Source of the DNA: Flavobacteriaceae bacterium
Lineage (GTDB): Bacteria; Bacteroidota; Bacteroidia; Flavobacteriales; Flavobacteriaceae
NCBI GenBank assembly: GCA_029249225.1
Contig: JAQWHT010000057.1
Span: forward strand, 1 to 33,495
Direction: 5' to 3'
DNA length: 33,495 nt
A model generated the notes under the pieces. That model made no database searches and had not been told where the DNA came from. It saw only the letters and a program-made list of their open reading frames with translations. This document shows, piece after piece, positions 10,188 to 19,800 of this stretch. Numbering within the stretch: position 1 is the stretch's first letter; the number at the start of each line of letters is the position of its first letter. A program made the translations under genes and the position numbers.

Positions 10188-11360
10188 TCAATAAATATCA
10201 ATCTTATGGGTGCGAATCATTACGGATTTAATACTGTCTGGATTAATTTGAATTTTCATGATATTACTTTCTCTGTAGGGCATGTGACAGCCAACACAAT
10301 CCGAATTTTGGTCAGTTTTGAAACGAATGTGCTCTTTATTTTGATGACATTCTATACAGCGATTGTTGAATTTCACCATATTATTTTTTTCGTCTGAATG
10401 GGGGTCATGGCAAGTCATACAATCCATTTTTTCAGATTCAATAAAGCAGGTACTTTTTAATAACAGCCCGACTTGGTTTGAGTGTACATCTGGTTCTCCT
10501 GTAACTTGAGGGGATAAATAATTATCCAACAAATCACCAACTTCAAAAGAAAAAGCTGGTTGATTAATGTTGCTTCTTGACCCAGAATGACACAAAGCGC
10601 ATACATCTAATCTCTGTTGCTGTGTTAAATCAGCAAACTTGATTATTTTCTTGGCCTTTTTATCATATTGATTTTCACGATGATACTTTACATGTTCAAG
10701 AACAGGCCCGTGACATCTTTGACAATCAATTCCAAATACGATATTGTTTTTATTGTATCTGTTGTTGACAATTGGACTTTCCCAATTTTCAGATTGACTA
10801 TAGGTGACGTGACATTCTAAACATCTTGGGTAAATAGGTCTAAATGCTTGAAATTTTGAGGGATATCCAGGACTGTTAATCCAATTCAAGTTGGGTTTGT
10901 AAAATGAACCTTGCAATTGGAACAACGAACTCTTTTCCCAACTCAAAAAAGAATATCCAACCTTAGTGCCAGATCCAATCACTACGTCTAACGATTTACT
11001 AAAAAAGGGTGTTTGATAAGGAGGGTTGTATACTTGCTGATAGATACTGTCATTGATGGACGTAAAACGCACTTCAGTGTTGTCTTCAAGAAAAAAAGAA
11101 TTAGTATTCACATTCAAGAATGGAACCAAATTATCACTTCTTACTTTGGATGACGTTAACCAATGTGAAGTGCTTAAGTGAGAATTAACAATATCTAAAT
11201 GACATTCTTTACAACTTTCCATTCCGATAAAGACATTTCCATTGGGGTGAACCCCTAGAGGTTCAACACCAACAAATTCAGAACTGAAAGAATTACAAGC
11301 CGATAATAATAAGACTCCGAGAAGAGAGAAAACTTGATCTTTACGAAATAATGAAAGCAT
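10188..11360 (-). CDS. Seven-haem c-type cytochrome lipoprotein
   Basis: The protein has seven CxxCH haem-attachment sites, in order CKECH, CLECH, CQRCH, CALCH, CMTCH, CIECH and CVGCH, with several extra His that could be distal ligands. It resembles the cytochrome c554/multihaem family that moves electrons in the periplasm. The frame is open up to ATG 11426, but the start at 11360 gives a clean lipoprotein signal (MLSLFRKDQVFSLLGVLLLSAC, lipid Cys22) and places a -7-like box just upstream, so I chose it. The longer form would put 22 basic residues before the signal. No nitrite or sulfur reductase, NapC/NrfH-type partner or cytochrome maturation gene is next to it, so donor and acceptor are unknown. 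It is divergent from the amidohydrolase gene. Confidence 0.85.
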   Translation of the reverse strand: MLSLFRKDQVFSLLGVLLLSACNSFSSEFVGVEPLGVHPNGNVFIGMESCKECHLDIVNSHLSTSHWLTSSKVRSDNLVPFLNVNTNSFFLEDNTEVRFTSINDSIYQQVYNPPYQTPFFSKSLDVVIGSGTKVGYSFLSWEKSSLFQLQGSFYKPNLNWINSPGYPSKFQAFRPIYPRCLECHVTYSQSENWESPIVNNRYNKNNIVFGIDCQRCHGPVLEHVKYHRENQYDKKAKKIIKFADLTQQQRLDVCALCHSGSRSNINQPAFSFEVGDLLDNYLSPQVTGEPDVHSNQVGLLLKSTCFIESEKMDCMTCHDPHSDEKNNMVKFNNRCIECHQNKEHIRFKTDQNSDCVGCHMPYRESNIMKIQINPDSIKSVMIRTHKIDIY

Positions 11361-11363
11361 AAC

Positions 11364-11391
11364 TAAATTTAACCAAAATTTCCTTACCAAA
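11364..11391 (-). promoter_or_regulatory. Promoter candidate for the multihaem cytochrome
   Basis: On the minus strand, TTTG (11391-11388) is followed after 16 nt by TAAATTTA (11371-11364), close to the Bacteroidota pattern TTTG-N17-23-TAnnTTTG. It ends 3 nt before the preferred start at 11360. One mismatch in the -7 box and a slightly short spacer keep this tentative. Confidence 0.35.
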
Positions 11392-11497
11392 GTTGAGCTT
11401 TTACTTTTGATCACTATCTTTAACATATACCAGCAAGTAAAGTTGATTTTAGTCTACATAAACTTGATAGCAAATCGCAATAAAAAATTTTTAAGTC

Positions 11498-12586
11498 ATG
11501 AGGTCAAAACTTTCTTATAATTTGATAGTAAGACTAGGAGGGATCCTAATTCTTTTTGTTTTTTGGAAGTGTAATCAATCAGATAGTATTTCCTACAAAA
11601 CTTTTGAGCAACTGCCAAAAATCGATATTCATTCTCATTATAAATATTCTAGGGAATACCTTCCAGAATTTTTAAATAAATGGAATATGAAAACAGTATT
11701 AGTTGATGTGGCATTGGAAGACGAAGATAGCCTTGTAAGAAATTTCGATAATTATCTAGATCATTATAAGGAATTCTCTCAGTACTTTTTCTTGTGTACT
11801 ACATTTACTGCTGCGGGTATAGAAAACCCAGATTTCATTAAAAAGACCCTTGAACAACTTCAAAAAGATCTCTCTAGAGGAGCAACTATGGTTAAGGTGT
11901 GGAAAAACTTTGGGATGGTTACTCAAGATTCTTTAGGGAACTATATCATGATCAACGATGAAAGATTAAATCCTATCTGGGATTTTTTAGTTGAAAAGAA
12001 TATTCCTGTAATAGCCCATATTGGCGATCCTGAGCAAGCATGGCGACCATTAAAAGATCCTCACAACCCGCATTATAATTATTATAAAAATAATCCAGAA
12101 TATCACGCTTATAATTTTCCCAATATACCGTCCTACCAACAGATTATTCAAGCTCGAGATCAGTGGGTTCAAAAGAATCCTAACTTAAAGATTATCGCTG
12201 CTCATCTTGCAAGTATGGCAAACAATATTTCTGAAGTAGCACTTCGTTTGGACAACTATCCCAATTTAAGTGTAGAACTTGGCGCTCGTTTTGGTGATTT
12301 GGCTATGCAAGATTCAAAAACAGTAAATGCATTTTTCGAGCGTTATCAGAATAGAATTTTGTTTGGAACAGATTTTGGCAATTCAAAACCTGACACGCTT
12401 CTTAGTAAAGAGGACCTTGAAACTGAGTTAAATAATTTAGACAAAGATTATCAGCTTTTGTTCAACTACTTAGTTAAGAGTGATTCGATAGTTGTCAGAA
12501 ATCAAAAAACTAAAGGGCTTGGTTTATCAGAAAACGTTTTAGCTAAAATTTTCAGCGAGAATTTTTTTAGAATACTTGAAAATTAG
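11498..12586 (+). CDS. Membrane-anchored amidohydrolase (amidohydrolase 2 / TIM-barrel metal hydrolase)
   Basis: This is an exported 362-residue TIM-barrel hydrolase. Residues 9-24 are hydrophobic and followed by Cys25, but the sequence before the Cys (VFWKC) is a poor lipobox, so it may be a lipoprotein or a simple membrane-anchored protein. Metal-ligand motifs of the amidohydrolase_2 family follow in order: IDIHSHYKY (His45/His47), PVIAHIGD, IIAAHLAS and a terminal ILFGTDFG aspartate. Substrates in this family include decarboxylated aromatic acids, lactones and cyclic amides; nothing here picks one. The gene is divergent from the cytochrome (137 bp between the chosen starts) and convergent with the SPATA20-like gene. 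Confidence 0.8.
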   Translation: MRSKLSYNLIVRLGGILILFVFWKCNQSDSISYKTFEQLPKIDIHSHYKYSREYLPEFLNKWNMKTVLVDVALEDEDSLVRNFDNYLDHYKEFSQYFFLCTTFTAAGIENPDFIKKTLEQLQKDLSRGATMVKVWKNFGMVTQDSLGNYIMINDERLNPIWDFLVEKNIPVIAHIGDPEQAWRPLKDPHNPHYNYYKNNPEYHAYNFPNIPSYQQIIQARDQWVQKNPNLKIIAAHLASMANNISEVALRLDNYPNLSVELGARFGDLAMQDSKTVNAFFERYQNRILFGTDFGNSKPDTLLSKEDLETELNNLDKDYQLLFNYLVKSDSIVVRNQKTKGLGLSENVLAKIFSENFFRILEN

Positions 12587-12711
12587 AGTTTTTAAATGAC
12601 CAATTCAATTTTAAAATTTTAGTAGTTTTTTAGCTCGTGGTTTAATTCCTTTGACTCTAACTAAAGGTTTTTTTTAGGAGATCTAGGTAAAAAAGTGAAA
12701 ACAGCTATCTT

Positions 12712-14832
12712 TTAATCCTCTATTTGTTTTAGAGCTTCAGCTATTGTTTTTGAGGGACGTAAACATATTTTATTTTCACAGACATAAATGAGTGTTTCAT
12801 CCTCGAAATAACGATCTTCCAAAAGAGGTAAGTCACTTTCTTTTTCACTTATCTGAAAAAGTACATTGGGTAAATAGTTTTGCTGGATTTGTTTGTTTAT
12901 TTTCTGAGCCTCCGAACCAACAATAACTACTTCTTTGTAAGAAAAGGCCTCTTTTGCTAATAATTGAGCCCATTGACTATAATCTTTACCCCTTCCCTCA
13001 TCAAAAAAAGGAACTACAGCATCAAGCATATTTTTTGCTTTTATAGTGTAGTCTTCATTCTCAAAGAGTTGACCTAATTCCCAAAGATTTTCAGCCATTA
13101 TTGCATTGGCAGAGGGAATCACGTTGTCGTCTACTGAAATGATTTGAGAAAATAATACTGGATGTTCAGTAAAGGTGAAAAAAGGATTTTCACTGGTCTC
13201 AAAGTTTTTTATTGCAATTTTATTGAGTTGATTCGCTTTTTCTAAATAGTTAGTATCTCCAGTACTTTTATATAACTCTAATGCTGCTCTGACTGTAAAT
13301 GCATAATCCTCAAGATTTGCCTCTATCTTAGCTTGGTCAGCTTGATAAGTATGCATTAAATTGCCCTTAACAATTAGTTTTTTCTGAATAAAATTAAAGG
13401 TTTCTTTTGCTTGATCTAGAAAAGTGTCATCTTGGAATGCTCCAAAAGCACTTATTAAACCCGAGATCATCTGAGCATTCCAGGAAGTGATTATTTTGGT
13501 GTCAATTAATGGAAACTCTCTATTAATTTTGAGTGATTCAAATTGAGTTTCCCAAGCGGATCTTTTATCTATGAATTCAGGTTCAGTGATATTAAAAGTA
13601 TTGATTAAACCAGCCAGATCATTTATTTTTCTAAGATGGTAATGAGTGTCCTCAAATGGTTTATCTAAATCTATTTGGTAATACTTAAGAAGTAATTCAA
13701 GATCATTCCCAGCCACTTTTTTTATCTCCTCTGCATTAAAAATATAAAATTGACCTTCACCTTCTTCGTTGTCGGCATCAATAGCTGAAAAAAATGCTCC
13801 TTCATTACTCTCCATTCGTTTTTGTAAAAACTCAAATGTTTTGTAGACAGTTGACTTAAATAGAGGCCTCTTAAATTCTTTATAGGCATTTGAGTAAATT
13901 GTTAAAAGTTGTGCATTGTCGTAAAGCATTTTTTCAAAGTGTGGAATTTTCCACTCTGGATCTACTGTATAACGATAAAATCCCCCTTCTAAATGATCTA
14001 CAATACCACTAAGAGCAATATTTTGGAGAGTAGTCTCTAGATAATTACCTATTTTCTCATCTTTGTTTAGATGCTGATATTGTTGGATATAGTTAAATTT
14101 TACTGGGGTTATAAACTTTTGATTTTGTTGCTCACCACCGTTTATTGTATCCCAACGACTTGACCATAAAGCTATTTCACTTTGAAGCATTTCAGTTTCA
14201 AAAGCTTCAATTTCTTTAGTGTATTCAAATCGGTTAACTTCTTGTATTCCTTTCTCTACTTTTTCAGCAAACTCATAAAGTTGTTTTTTATCGTTGGTGT
14301 AAAGCTTTTGAATTTTACCTAGAACCTCAAGCCACTGTTCTTTGGTGTGATAAGTACCACCGTAAACAGGTCTCCCGTTTGGCAAGCAAACTACATTTAA
14401 GGGCCATCCGCCACTACCAGTCATCATCTGAGTAGCAGTCATGTATATATTATCAATCTCAGGGTTTTCTTCCCGATCCACTTTGATACTTATGAAATTT
14501 TCATTCATGTAGTCGGCAACCTCCCTGTCTTCAAAGGTTTCTTTTTCCATAACATGACACCAATGACAACTAGAATATCCAATACTGACAACAAGAAGTT
14601 TTTCTTTATTGTTTAACCCGCTGAACAAATTGTCATTCCAGCGTTGCCAAAATATAGGATTTTTGGCATGTTGAATAAGGTATGCGCTTGACTCAAGGTG
14701 CAAATTGTTTTGGCTCAATTTGGGATCACTAGAGCAAGAAAAAAAGATATTTAACATGAGGACGACAAATAAAAGATTGGAAATTGATGTATTGAATTTA
14801 CAACCAAATTTCTCATGATATTTTACATTCAT
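12712..14832 (-). CDS. SPATA20/YyaL-type thioredoxin-fold lipoprotein (DUF255)
   Basis: The protein is 706 residues, the usual size for the SPATA20/YyaL family: an N-terminal thioredoxin-like domain followed by an (alpha/alpha)6 barrel like that of N-acylglucosamine 2-epimerase or cellobiose epimerase. The thioredoxin part has SSCHWCHVM (Cys89, Cys92), VDREENPEID and GGWPLNVVCLPNGRPVYGGTY, all family hallmarks. Unlike many cytosolic members it has a lipoprotein signal (LFVVLMLNIFFSCSS, lipid Cys33), placing it on the periplasmic side of a membrane. Its start overlaps the stop of the NHL-repeat gene by 4 nt (ATGA), so the two are translationally coupled. The reaction is unknown for the family; a redox or protein-quality role is a guess. 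Confidence 0.85.
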   Translation of the reverse strand: MNVKYHEKFGCKFNTSISNLLFVVLMLNIFFSCSSDPKLSQNNLHLESSAYLIQHAKNPIFWQRWNDNLFSGLNNKEKLLVVSIGYSSCHWCHVMEKETFEDREVADYMNENFISIKVDREENPEIDNIYMTATQMMTGSGGWPLNVVCLPNGRPVYGGTYHTKEQWLEVLGKIQKLYTNDKKQLYEFAEKVEKGIQEVNRFEYTKEIEAFETEMLQSEIALWSSRWDTINGGEQQNQKFITPVKFNYIQQYQHLNKDEKIGNYLETTLQNIALSGIVDHLEGGFYRYTVDPEWKIPHFEKMLYDNAQLLTIYSNAYKEFKRPLFKSTVYKTFEFLQKRMESNEGAFFSAIDADNEEGEGQFYIFNAEEIKKVAGNDLELLLKYYQIDLDKPFEDTHYHLRKINDLAGLINTFNITEPEFIDKRSAWETQFESLKINREFPLIDTKIITSWNAQMISGLISAFGAFQDDTFLDQAKETFNFIQKKLIVKGNLMHTYQADQAKIEANLEDYAFTVRAALELYKSTGDTNYLEKANQLNKIAIKNFETSENPFFTFTEHPVLFSQIISVDDNVIPSANAIMAENLWELGQLFENEDYTIKAKNMLDAVVPFFDEGRGKDYSQWAQLLAKEAFSYKEVVIVGSEAQKINKQIQQNYLPNVLFQISEKESDLPLLEDRYFEDETLIYVCENKICLRPSKTIAEALKQIED

Positions 14833-16043
14833 TCATTTTCGATTTTTCGTTTTTGAATGCGATTATTTTTAGCATCAGCGATGATAAGATCTCCCATAAT
14901 GTCGACAGCTGTCTGATAAGGTTGAGAGAGTTTGTCTTCCTCATTTTCTATGGTCTCATTTGTAGAAATAATTTTAAAAGTATCAGTTTCAAGATCATAT
15001 CTAATAATTCTTTTTTGCTGATAATCTGTGATGTAAAGGTAAGAGTCGTTGACTAAACTAATCCCACTGAAGTAATTGATTTGGGAATCAGGTTTAAAAT
15101 CCTTTCCGGAGATTAGTGTTCTTCCCTTGGTAGCGCCTTGTTCCCAGAGCTGAATACGGTGGTTATAAGTATCAGCGACAAACACATCTCCTTTATTATT
15201 TACAGCGATTCCCATAGGAATTGAAAGTTGGTTGGGATTACTTCCTTCTCCATTGCCTCCTGCAACTAGCTCACCTTTTGATGCTCCTTTACTCCACTTG
15301 GTTACTCTGTGATTTCCTAATTCCGAGATATAAATGGCCCCAGCATTGTCTACTGCAATTCCAAAGGGTTTATTTAATTGATTGAGTTCGTTCCCCATAC
15401 CATTTCCTCCAGCCACGGTAAATCCTGTAAGACCTCCGTATTCCCATTTTTGAATTCTGTTATTTCCTGTATCTGCAATAAAGAGATTACCCTGACTATC
15501 GATATCAATTTTTCCAGGTTCTTCAAGCTGAGAAGCACCATAGCCAAAACCATTTCCACCTGCAGCTGTAATTCCAACGGTAGCCCCGGGTTTCCATCTT
15601 TGAATTCTGTGATTGTACATATCGCTCACATATAAATCGCCTGAGGGGTCTAAAGCAATTCCAGTAGGGTAGTAAAGTTGATTAAGCTGACTTCCTTTTC
15701 CTTGACCTCCAGCAATAGTTCTTACGTTAAATGTATCTTTTGTAAATACAGCCCGGATAGCAAGATTGTCATAAAAAGAAATCGCAGTAGGATTGTCAGA
15801 TCCATTAATGGCTCCTTCCCACCGATCAAATACCCATCCTGGCTCGGGTCGTGCATAGATAGTCTTAACTGTAAATGGATTATAATCCCCCTGACTTGGT
15901 ATGATTTTTCCATTTTGGTCGCTAGGCCAAACCTCTGTTTTTAACCTGTAACTGGTAGATTCTTTTTCATCCTCTTCAATTGAACAACCGATTAAAAGAA
16001 AAAAAAGCGCTAATAAATAAAATGGTTGGTTTCTTGTCATCAT
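14829..16043 (-). CDS. NHL-repeat lipoprotein with N-terminal bacterial-repeat domain
   Basis: From the start chosen here (MMTRNQPFYLLALFFLLIGC) the protein has a lipoprotein signal with lipid Cys20. A short beta domain follows (PEPGWVFDRWEG...AIRAVFTKD), matching the divergent InlB B-repeat pattern. The rest is about five to six NHL blades with the pattern QLxxPxGIAxDxxGxxYVxDxxNHRIQKW, forming a beta-propeller that usually binds proteins or ligands. The frame is open to ATG 16067, but 16043 gives the better signal peptide and has AAAGGA about 6 nt upstream. Its stop overlaps the start of the SPATA20-like gene, so they form an operon; the pairing suggests a shared envelope function, which is inference. 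Confidence 0.82.
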   Translation of the reverse strand: MMTRNQPFYLLALFFLLIGCSIEEDEKESTSYRLKTEVWPSDQNGKIIPSQGDYNPFTVKTIYARPEPGWVFDRWEGAINGSDNPTAISFYDNLAIRAVFTKDTFNVRTIAGGQGKGSQLNQLYYPTGIALDPSGDLYVSDMYNHRIQRWKPGATVGITAAGGNGFGYGASQLEEPGKIDIDSQGNLFIADTGNNRIQKWEYGGLTGFTVAGGNGMGNELNQLNKPFGIAVDNAGAIYISELGNHRVTKWSKGASKGELVAGGNGEGSNPNQLSIPMGIAVNNKGDVFVADTYNHRIQLWEQGATKGRTLISGKDFKPDSQINYFSGISLVNDSYLYITDYQQKRIIRYDLETDTFKIISTNETIENEEDKLSQPYQTAVDIMGDLIIADAKNNRIQKRKIENE

Positions 16044-16110
16044 ATATCCTTTCCCATTCATACACAATATTAAATTGTATATTTTTATTAAATTTAGTCA
16101 AATTTATTTG

Positions 16111-16512
16111 ATGATGGAAAATTCCATTAAATTTTGTGCTCTATTCGTCTTGGGATTCCTGATTAACACCTCCCTTTTGTATTCTCAAGAAGTTATAATG
16201 GCTCCCAAAAACTTTATTTTTTCTTGGCATAAAGCGAATGGTGATCAATACGATATCCCTGTTGAGAATAATTTAGATGTCCAAATTGAGCAGCAACGTG
16301 TAAATCGGGCATTGATGCAAATTCTTTTAAAATCAATAATAAAAAGTAGGGATTTTGAAGGATTTGATCCGCTTCAAGTAACATTGCTTCCAGATGAAAA
16401 ATATCAAATTGCGATTATAGAGTTTTCCAAACTCGACAATATTGGTGAGACACAAAAATTTACATACTATTTTACCTTTGATACTTTCGGCAATGTGTTT
16501 AATCAGTTGTGA
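16111..16512 (+). CDS. Small exported protein of unknown function
   Basis: I do not recognise this protein. From ATG 16111 it has 133 residues with a signal peptide (MMENSIKFCALFVLGFLINTSLLYSQ) and a mature part rich in beta-type residues (NFIFSWHKANGDQYDIPVEN, YQIAIIEFSKLDN, KFTYYFTFDTFGNVFNQL). The frame is open from ATG 16075, but the 12 extra residues would break the signal peptide, so 16111 is preferred. It is divergent from the NHL gene, and its 3' end overlaps the convergent lipocalin-like gene by 14 nt. Signal peptide and even codon use make it a likely real gene. Confidence 0.6.
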   Translation: MMENSIKFCALFVLGFLINTSLLYSQEVIMAPKNFIFSWHKANGDQYDIPVENNLDVQIEQQRVNRALMQILLKSIIKSRDFEGFDPLQVTLLPDEKYQIAIIEFSKLDNIGETQKFTYYFTFDTFGNVFNQL

Positions 16513-16891
16513 GATTAGGGTCTAGTATGCGGGTAAAAAATGTCTGTCCTTTTTCGTCAATTATCTTCATTCTATCATTATTCAGGGGTACAAATTGAAA
16601 AATGGTTTTTTGGGGCTGTTTGTCAATGGTTACAACAAAAGTATCGGTTAGAGTTCCTTTGCGTATTTCATTTAAGCTCCACTTTCCTGTTTCAGCAAGG
16701 CTATCTAACCGGTAACTAAATTGATTTAGATAATATGTTGTTTTCCCATTTTCTTCAAATCGAATGAAAGATTGTAGTATGGGATTCTCAATTCTCCACT
16801 CTCCGATTAAGTACTCGTTAAATTGACGAGATTTTTGATTCGAGCAACCCGTTACCAGTATAATTGAAAAAAAAGTTAACAAAAAACGCAT
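16499..16891 (-). CDS. Small lipocalin-like lipoprotein
   Basis: A 130-residue lipoprotein: the signal MRFLLTFFSIILVTGC gives lipid Cys16. The mature part has GEWRIENP...FIRFEENGKTTYY...GKWSLNE, the opening pattern of small lipocalin-like eight-strand barrels common in Bacteroidota. No ligand can be predicted. Its ATG shares one base with the TAA of the FG-GAP/UnbV gene (TAATG), so its translation is likely coupled to that gene and it belongs to the same transcript. Its 3' end overlaps the convergent small exported gene by 14 nt. Confidence 0.7.
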   Translation of the reverse strand: MRFLLTFFSIILVTGCSNQKSRQFNEYLIGEWRIENPILQSFIRFEENGKTTYYLNQFSYRLDSLAETGKWSLNEIRKGTLTDTFVVTIDKQPQKTIFQFVPLNNDRMKIIDEKGQTFFTRILDPNLTTD

Positions 16892-19800
16892 TAATTGATT
16901 CTGATTTGTTGTAATGATTGGTTGTTTTTAGCGACTAACAAGTGGGTTTGATCACCCACTTTTATCGGTTTAATATTTCGTACATCTCCACGGATTACCA
17001 AACCTGTTTTTCTTGGCTCTTGAGCGCTAAAGCCATTTGATCCGTCTCCTTTTAGCCAAAGTCCGTAGCTGGCATCGTTTCTTGGGGTTTCTACTTCTGC
17101 ATTATATAGATTTCCACCGAGAACAACATCAAGATTTCCGTCTAAATCCACATCTTTCACTACCATGGCATTTATATTTGAAAATTGAGCTTGAAAGGGG
17201 AGGGGTTTAGCAGTAAACTTTCCATCATTATTTTGTAAATAAATACTTGAGAAAGAAGAAATCTCATATTTCAAAGATTCTTCTAGCATTTTATCTGAAT
17301 ATATTTCTTCAAGCGAAGCTTTTGCGAAACTATTATAATTTTTGAATTTTTCTTTTATTGCAGGCATTTGTTCAGAAGAGCATTGACGTCCTCTGACAGG
17401 ATACTCTGTATCGTCTGATTTGTAACTCAGCACAATATCATAAGTTGCGTTTTTGTCGAAATCGTTTAGATAAACTCGAAACGGTTTTTCAACTGAGGCT
17501 TGGTATTTATAGTTTAAGCCGAGATTTCCAACAATAAGATCCATATCCCCATCATTATCAAAATCTCCTTTTTCAATATCATACCACCATCCGCGATGGT
17601 CTGGGAGATAAATTTCTTCGGTAACTTCATTGAATGATTTACCCTCATTGTTTTTAAAGAAGCGAATAGACATCCATTCTCCAGCAACAACTAAATCCTC
17701 CCATGAGTCGCCATCTATATCTACCCATTTTGAAGTAGTTACCAATCCAATATTGGTGAGCATTGGATTTTTTTCTTGGGTAACATCTACAAATCGAATA
17801 TTTCCTGAAGTACTTTGATTTTCTAAAATCCTTGAATTTGAAGGATATGGATATTTTTTTGGACTAAGTCTGCCTCCTACAAAGAGATCTAAATCACCAT
17901 CATGATCAAAATCACTCACAGAGATCTCAAGTCCACTGATTCTTGTATCAGGTATTGCTGATCTATTTCTTTCAAAGACAAGGCTTCCTTTGTTTTCATA
18001 AAATCGATCTTCATAACCTTGAGAATCACTTTTAAACTCATTACCACCACTAGCTAGATAAATGTCTTGATCTCCATCATTATCAGCATCAAAAATTTGA
18101 ATTCCTAAATCTTCATAAAACTTATCTTTTTCAAAAATGGGAACGTCTACTTTTTCAAACGTTCCATTGGCTTGTTGGATATAAAGTGATGTAGCTTGTG
18201 CAATGGCACCCCCTATAACATAATCCTCTTTACCGTCATTGTTTAAGTCTCCTACAGCTAAAGCGGGTCCTAAAGTAGAGTTTTTGTGTGGTAATAACAC
18301 TTCATCTTTAAAGTCATCATATGGATTTTCTTTATGAATAAAGGCATCTTTTTGAACGACAGTTTCAAATTGTTTTGCTTTAGGCTTTACTTCTTTTTTA
18401 GTGGGAGCAGTAGATGTATTTTCATTGTAAACTACGTTGTTGTAAGTATTCATTTGATAGTCCTTGAGCTCACTTTTTCTTCCATCTGGCCATTCAATTA
18501 TAACTTCTTCAAGTTCTGTGATGGTCCCAAGTCCAAAGTGAACTCTTGGTGAGACTGATGAAAGATATCCTCTGCTAAGATTGAGTTCTTGCATTTGGTA
18601 ATTTCCTGAGGCTTTTAAGTGTATTCGAGCACCCACAGGGAGCTGATTGTCTTCTCCCTCCAGCTTAAATCCGATAAAATTTGAATTAGTATTATTATTT
18701 CTGTAAATACTAGCAAAATCTTCAAGGTTATTTACCACCAAATCCAGATCTCCATCATTGTCTAAGTCACTGTAAACAACTCCGTTTGAGAATGTTTTTT
18801 CATCGAGTCCCCATTCTAAATTTCTGTTCACAAAGCCGTCTTCTTGCTGGTTTTGGAATAAATAATTTGAAAGTTTTTCAGAGGGCATTTTTTCTAAATA
18901 TGACAATAATTTCACTTCCTCTTCTTTATTTTTATAATTAGGATCATTTTCCATTTTATCAAAAAACGCTCGGTGTTCATTATAAAAATCTTTGTTGTTC
19001 ACATCCCTTCTGATCCCATTGGTAACATATAAATCTTTCCATCCATCATTATCAAAATCAGCAAATAATCCCCCCCAACTCCAGTCTGTAGAGGAAACAC
19101 CACTCCATCGAGCAATATTACTAAAAGCTGGAGATGAATTGTTAAGATTTCCTTGGTTCAATTGCAAAGAGTTTTGCATGTACTGATGATGAAGACCAAG
19201 TGCAACAGATTGATAAAAAACTTCGGGATTCATAGATGACATATTCGCCTTAGATCTAAAATTATCTGCAGCGTTCATGTCGAGCTGAAATAGATCTACC
19301 CAGCCGTCGTTATTAAAATCGGAAGCATCTACACCCATTCCGAAAAATGAGGTTTGCTGAAGTGAATTAAGGATGTCATTTGTAAAAGTTCCGTCTCCAT
19401 TATTGAGATACATAAAATCTGGAGCATTAAAATCATTCGAGATATATACATCCGGATAGCCATCATTATTGAAGTCTGAAGCCACGACACCTAGACTCAA
19501 TCCAAAATTACTAATTCCTGATTCGTTTGTAACATCTACAAAATGATCTCCATCATTTCTGTATAGGTGATCTGAATCTCTATCCTCATGATTTTCGATC
19601 ATATATTTATAATAATCTACAGGAGCTTTAAAACTGGTAGGAGGGTAGTTTGCTACGTATAGATCTAAATCACCATCTTTATCGTAATCAAAAAAAGTTG
19701 AATGCATGCTGTATCCGTAGTCATCGATTCCATAAGCTTCAGCTTTCTCTGTAAAGGTATTGTCTTGATTATTTATGTAGAGTACATTATTATTAGGTTC

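Noticed and set aside
11361-11426. Longer cytochrome start at ATG 11426.
   Set aside because: It places 22 residues ahead of a clean lipoprotein signal; the shorter start also follows a promoter-like box. Not fully excluded.
12587-12711. Possible bidirectional terminator in the amidohydrolase/SPATA20 convergent gap.
   Set aside because: Several T-runs are present but no GC-containing stem could be found next to them.
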